Shown here in pieces: positions 58,301 to 64,000 of a stretch of DNA of 64,000 nt. The position numbers and the translations under genes are program-made. The DNA comes from Limanda limanda. Lineage: Eukaryota; Chordata; Actinopteri; Pleuronectiformes; Pleuronectidae. Numbering within the stretch: the first letter of the stretch is position 1; each line of letters opens with the position of its first letter. The notes under the pieces are model-generated. The model searched no databases and had not been told where the DNA came from. It saw only the letters and a list, made by a program, of their open reading frames with translations. Location of the stretch: the NCBI RefSeq assembly GCF_963576545.1, contig NC_083641.1:21405523-21469522 (forward strand). Direction: 5' to 3'.

Positions 58301-61300
58301 CGTCACTTCCTGCCTCCGTCTGCTGCACCCAGCTGCGCCACCTCTCACCTGAATAATGCAGAGGATTTGAAGCTGTTGTGAACTCGCCTGTGCTGAGAAC
58401 CTCCCGCTGTGCTGTGCATGAGTGAAAGGCAAACCGCGGGTAAAGTCAGCAGCCAATTCTCCAGATTTTAGCCCGTCGGTGATGTCTGAGAGCGGCGAGA
58501 GAGAGTGACAGCAGTTCCAACCTTTCATTGATGTGTTGTTGTAATGGGTGATGCAGGGTGGGGAGGAGGGGGGGAGTTAAATTGGAGTGCCGTGTGAGAT
58601 ATTTTCAAAGATTTTACTCTGCTAACGTTGATATATTCTTTCACCTTCTAGTCTCCTTGATGCATCAAGTCTTCATTAAACTGACACCAGCTGCTGCCTG
58701 AGGCCTCTTTTCACCAGCTCCCAGAGAACGTCCATCACACCGGCCCCCTGCCTGTGTGATGGAAGTTTTCAGTGGTTCCGATAGTTTAGGATTATTTTAT
58801 TAAATACCACATGAAAGCTCAGTATTATCTGCAGTAGGGCCTCGTGATATGTTCGGAGCCGCTTTACGTTCCTGTTTTTACATCACTTTTGAGGTTTTTA
58901 TCAAACTAATTAGCAAATTATCAAAGTACCAAAAAGTCAAAGGATAATAATAGAAGTATCTACCACACACATGGTCTCAGGGGGTTGTGGCCCCCTGGTA
59001 GAGCCGCGGCCCGCTTTGCCTATAGTTGGCAATCCAGACTTGTTTGAACTGCATTCAAGTTAAAGCTGTGTGCTAATAACTACATTAATTAAATTACATA
59101 CATAAAAAGCATAGAGATCTTTAAATCACTGAGAGCACATGAGTATGCTACTACAGCCTCGCCCCTGCTCCCCGTCGCCACACCCTCACAGCTCGCCTGC
59201 AGCTGAGGAGCCTTCGGATTGGTCTCGTGGGTTTGTGACATCACAAACCCCGGCTGCCCTAATCTGTTCACAGTGCCATTTGTTTACTGCCGTTTTAACT
59301 TGGAAATACTCAAACATGTCCCTTACTGCTTATTTCACATAAATATAGAATTCATCATTAAAGATACAAGGGGGACATAAACTACTCACTGGAGGGGGAC
59401 TTAAAAGTTTACTCAACCTTCCTGTAAAGTTTGCAGCTTAATCAAACAAATAGGTCTGTGTAACCATGATAACAATTCATCATTAAATATCCCATCATGT
59501 TAGGAAAATAAAAATGAATACCCGAGCCTCCGTTTTACATCTCAAAGTGGACACGTTTAACCTGCTGTGTTAGAAGTCGTTTTTAAAAAGCATTGATATG
59601 AATGATTCCCCCGGTGAATTGGATGTTTATTTTCCTTTTCTACCTCCAGTCACAGTTGTTTAGAGAAATGGGGTCAATGGCTTTAAACCATGACATATCT
59701 GTATAATTAGTAATTATATCAATGAAATGTTTAGAACGACTGCAGATAAGCTCATGCCGCACTTTGCGAGTCTCTAATCACAAACCTGTCAGGCCTGTTA
59801 TTTGAGAAAGACACATTTAGCTCTTTCTTATCAGTCCTATACTTATTATCTATAATTTTCTGAGCTGTGCTGAGCACAAAGTGAACTGAATTATATCCTG
59901 TGAATAAAACTGTAAAACCTTTACTCAACTATGGAAAGTCAGTGTTAAGTTGTTGAAGTATTTCAAACTTGGCAAATAGAATAAGACTATGAAGAATCCT
60001 ACCAGCCAGTGTTAATGGACAGAAGGAAGAAGAAGACCATGGGTCCTTTGTGCTTATTTAGTTTCCGGACATAGTTAATTAGTAAATTTGATGAATTCGC
60101 TGCTGAACCATATTACTGGCCAAATGCAATCAAGTCAGGAAAAAAGTAGCGCCTGGAAAATGACACCAGAGAGAATTCAGTGGGATTGAGCTGAAATAGC
60201 TTTTTTTGTTTGTTTTTTCCATTTCAATGTGTAAAATGTGAATTTAACTCAAGTCCCAGATCAAGCAGTTTCCATATTTTCAGCTTCTCCCAAAACGGCT
60301 GCTGCTGCGGCGGCTGCCATATTCACTGCACACGTCTGTTCAGTGCAGAGAATTGTTTGTATAAAACTCCTGCTTTGCATTTGAATAAATTCTTAGAGAT
60401 TTTAGAATCAGTGCCCAGGTTTGATGTTTGATCTGAAAAAGAGAGGGCAGCGCTGGAGCTCGTGTGTTTACGTCTTTGGTTTCATCCTCAGCCCCGGCCC
60501 ATTTCTGTAGACTTTCCTTATTTACTCAGTGTTTGCGTGGGTTTCCTCCAGGTGAGCAATCATTCATGAAATGGATTCAAAGAAACGAATGGATCCGGGG
60601 CTAATTAGTGGAATACCAAACAAATAGTATGTTCTTTTTCGGAACGGCAAACATTAGATGTAATTTTATGTATTGAAACTGACAGTTATGGTGAAGGGTC
60701 TGAGAATAATGCAGCTATAAAGCACACAATATTCAAACACTACCTATCTATAATACAGTCCAGACACTAACACAGACCATAATCTTGGACATCTGGGGAA
60801 CCGGCTCACTGACATTATTGCACTTCAATATAGCTCTGCCCATGTTGCTTGTCCATTAGACCCAGGCGAGCTCATTGTGTTGCCAGGATCACTTATTACA
60901 TCCCAGCCTCATGTGCAGCTCCTCCTACTCCTCACTCTTCTCTGACTATGAGCCAGTGCAAATTACAGTAACAGCTTGGACGTGAGTATAATCTCAAGTG
61001 GTGCGAGCTGGGCTCCATGGTGAGGCATGCGGGCAGATGGAAGCGGGGACTCTGCCAGGCCTCTTTAGGGGCTCCCACTCTTTCTTCAGCACGCTAGACA
61101 ATGGAGGAGCTGTGGCTCATAACCAGCTCCTCGTCTGCCACTATCATGCAGCCTACTCCCAATGCACTGTGTTTGGAAAGGGATATGAAGGGAAGGAGAC
61201 TCCTGTCACGGCCTTGTTAAGACCAATGCACAGATGGCCACTTTATACCATGAGACTTGGGGAAGGATGCTCAGAGGTTCACGTGTAGTGAGATGAAGTA

Positions 61301-62436
61301 GAGGGAAGGGAAGCACAGTAGATGTGCTTCTGCATGTTTCTCTGCACAGCAAGAGGTAAAGCCCTTACCCCTGAGCTATGGTATTTATTTAAAAATATCT
61401 CTTTAAATAAACAACACTTTTTTATTTGCATTAAAGATCATATCATAATTCAATGGGAATTGTATTTACCACATTGGGAGAAAAGCTTTGATTCTCTTAA
61501 AAAAGCGGCATATATTATTCATTAATGAAACTCCACCGAGTCCACCATTGCTTCTCAAATGATCCTCATGAGTCCAAACATACAACAGCCATACAATATT
61601 CATACAATATACACAACAAAGTATAATTAGTGTAAGCCTAGCGTAAATATACTGTGGGTTTGGTGTCGCCTCAGGGAGAATAATTTAATTTCAGTGCTGA
61701 AGTAGTTGAGCATGCATCCGTCTGTATTGAGGAACTTTTGTCCTCTTTTGTCGAGACTTTTGTCGAGACGGACACGTTTGTCCTGCTCTGTAATTTCAAA
61801 TGCCCTGCTGACTTCTGCCAAAGTGAATGAAATGATAAATTTATAGGGTAAGAAATGCATGAGCAGAAAAAAATGAATTGTCTGTGGCTACGACTCCCTT
61901 TTGAGGTTAAGAGCCTCTCAGCACTGCGGTAAAAGTTACACGGAAATGTAATGCACCTTTTATTGTGAGTGAGTGAGCTCCAGGCTTTACAAATGCACGA
62001 CAACACAGATCTGAGGTTCTCTGTTTCGCTGCTGTGGGAGAGAAGCTTTATTTACGCTCACAAACAGTGCAACTCTTGCCCATTAACGTAAATGGATTCT
62101 TAAACTCAGTTCTGTTGTGACTAATGAGGAGGCTTATGAAACAAGGCTCCACCTCCATGTGTCATTAAACATACCTGTGCGTTTTTAATAGTGCAATGCT
62201 GCAAATCAGGAAGCTCCGGGTGAAACATATGTGGCTCAGAGAAGTTCAAACATCACCTCCCTCCTCGCGCACACAACAACAACAACAACACGGCACAAAA
62301 GAATATGATTTATGAGGAAAATAACTGAGTGTGAGTCAGCTGTGTGTCAAGATGTGGCTGTTTAAGTGACTCAGTCTTCAATGTCTTTCCAACCCTGAGA
62401 GCATCTGCACTAACAAAAAGAGATCTGACTGACTGA

Positions 62437-62450
62437 GGGAGAGAGGGAGA

Positions 62451-62510
<60 letters not shown>

Positions 62511-62512
62511 GA
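62437..62512 (+). repeat. GA microsatellite
   Basis: GA array with a few GGA, GAC and GCGA interruptions. It is a long purine tract with H-DNA potential. Confidence 0.95.
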
Positions 62513-64000
62513 AGGCAGCCAGACGCAGAGCACGACTCCCCTGAAGCGAAGCATCTATTGTATCTGACTTGTGCTCGCACGCAGGTGTGTTTTGATTTTA
62601 CCACTATTATTTGAAATATAGCCTCAGCTACGCCATTTCAAATTCCCAAAAAGAACCAACGACTGTTAGTCACAGTCGTGCAGATGATGCGGCGTGTGCA
62701 GCTTGTTTATGTGGCTGATTAAAGCGACAGAATGGGGCACGGAGATCTGAACAGGGCTCACATGTGATGTGAACCTCAAGAAAGCCCGGAGCCGCTGCTC
62801 CACACCACCCGTCACTGCCTCAGACACTTGGTATTCCAGGAAACACTGACTGCAAGACTCCTTACAATCACTTTGACAAGAGGAGCAGAGCACCAGACAG
62901 CGGAGGGGGGGGGGCATGTGAGCACAGCGCCGCCACTGGAATTCGGAATATCCGAGAGTAATAGCTTGACCTCCTCCTCACTCTCCCCTCGATCCCTGAT
63001 TAGAAACATGTATTCACTGCGTACTTACTGACGGCCATTTTTTCACTTGTACTACCATCATTTTGTGCGATCCCAGATGAACTGGTGGGGAATCCTGTTG
63101 TTACGCCTCTTATCGCCCTCAAACTTGACAACCAGGATTAAACTACACTCAAGAGAACAGCTGGGCACGGCTGCCGGATGAATACATATGGGCCAAAATT
63201 GCCGTACTTTCCAAAACTCAAATTGCTCCTATTTGATGAGATTGGTGAAGTCAGTTCTCTTAGAAACGGTTTCATTTAACTCTGGGAATTATTTGTCTTT
63301 TTTAGGACAGAAAGGGAACGAGGTGACTCACAGTGCAGGAGATATGCAGAGTTATGCAGGGTCCATGACTGGTGTAGATGCTGCTTGTTAGACGCACGAT
63401 GAGGAGGAGGGGAGGTGGGGGGGGGGGACGGGGACGACACAGAAGGGAACAGCAGTTCTGTTCCACGCAGTAGCACAAGCTGGCTAATTAGCATTGCCCT
63501 GCCATTCCCTTTGAACCAGCAGAGGACAAGTGGGAGCCATCATATTTCTTTGTTCTCAGAACTGGGTGATTCCCCCCCTGGCTGCAGACACCACAGGGGT
63601 GTGACCACAGCGGGTCAGAGGTGGACAAAATAAGCCCACCTCCCACAGCCTCCCTCACTAAACCCTGCCCAGGGGAATTATCCGGCCCTTTCCCGAAAAC
63701 TACGCCCTCAGCAGTGTACACTAACAGGCTGCATGCTGAATCCAATATAGTGCTTAGATGCGGAGCGGTGACATTTTCGGGGACTCAAACCTTCTCTGAG
63801 CCCCCAAGTCAGATGTTTGGGGGGGGTGTACAGGTACCTACTGCACTTCAGATGCACACAATTATTCTTGGCTGACTGCTCTCTGAAGACAGAGCACGGA
63901 TCATTAGCTCTGTCCTCTCGTGCGCTGGGTTTTAATTAATAGTTTTGTGCTATATGATGTACAATTTTAAACACTGTGTTTATGTGTTGCTGCAGTGATT

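Larger units (their letters stand above)
47410..64000. other. Gene-free region upstream of lrfn1 coding exons
   Basis: No protein-coding exon series is visible in 16.6 kb on either strand. The stretch probably holds the lrfn1 5' intron, non-coding first exon or exons and distal regulatory DNA. Recognisable contents are a CA-rich tract (48978-49042), a TTAA-flanked MITE (49726-49980), a 23-base G run (52385-52407), a diverged direct duplication (54265-54940), a repeat-like stretch (55165-55370) and a long GA tract (62437-62512). Confidence 0.55.

Noticed and set aside
60998..61288. 96-residue plus-strand open frame in the lrfn1 upstream region
   Set aside because: No recognisable domain and no flanking exon with matching phase; composition is ordinary for chance.

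Overview
This window looks like nuclear DNA from a bony fish, probably a spiny-rayed teleost. Its genes are split into many small exons with short GT-AG introns. The encoded proteins align, from memory, with vertebrate families. The spaces between genes carry teleost-type miniature transposons and tRNA-derived SINEs. I see no bacterial operon, phage, CRISPR or viral feature.

Five protein-coding genes can be built exon by exon. (1) tmprss5 (+, about 7608-14521) is a type II transmembrane serine protease with an SRCR-like domain and a complete catalytic triad. (2) pih1d2 (+, 16567-19618) is a PIH1-family co-chaperone, a family linked to assembly of axonemal dynein and snoRNP-type complexes. (3) dixdc1 (-, 29546 down to 20503) is the short, coiled-coil plus DIX form of a Wnt-pathway scaffold. 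It is convergent with pih1d2, with 884 bp between the two stop codons. (4) nkapd1, the human C11orf57 orthologue (+, 34192-37863), encodes a small, very basic nuclear-type protein. (5) lrfn1 (-, 47389 down to 42827) encodes a synaptic LRR-Ig-fibronectin adhesion protein ending in a PDZ-binding motif. Human TMPRSS5, PIH1D2, DIXDC1 and NKAPD1 all lie on 11q23, while LRFN1 is on 19q13. The window therefore joins two human synteny blocks.

Layout: 1-7.6 kb has no gene I can support. 7.6-14.5 kb is tmprss5. 14.5-16.5 kb is a spacer. 16.6-19.6 kb is pih1d2, with a palindromic transposon and a SINE in its first intron. 20.5-29.5 kb is dixdc1. 29.6-34 kb is a spacer between two divergent genes, rich in repeats. 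34-38 kb is nkapd1, with a SINE in intron 1 and a hAT-like element in intron 4. 38-42.8 kb is a spacer. 42.8-47.4 kb is lrfn1. 47.4-64 kb has no coding gene and probably belongs to the lrfn1 5' intron or upstream regulatory domain.

The genes do not form one pathway. The most notable points are: mobile elements bracketed by 150-170 bp direct duplications in two introns; a tmprss5 start codon that appears to be the last codon of its first exon; a 21-bp triplicated repeat that runs into the nkapd1 ATG; and a dixdc1 gene with no visible calponin-homology exons and one apparently missing coiled-coil exon. I found no convincing new biological system. Exon borders were read by eye from reading frames and splice sites, and family matches rest on remembered protein sequences, not on a search.
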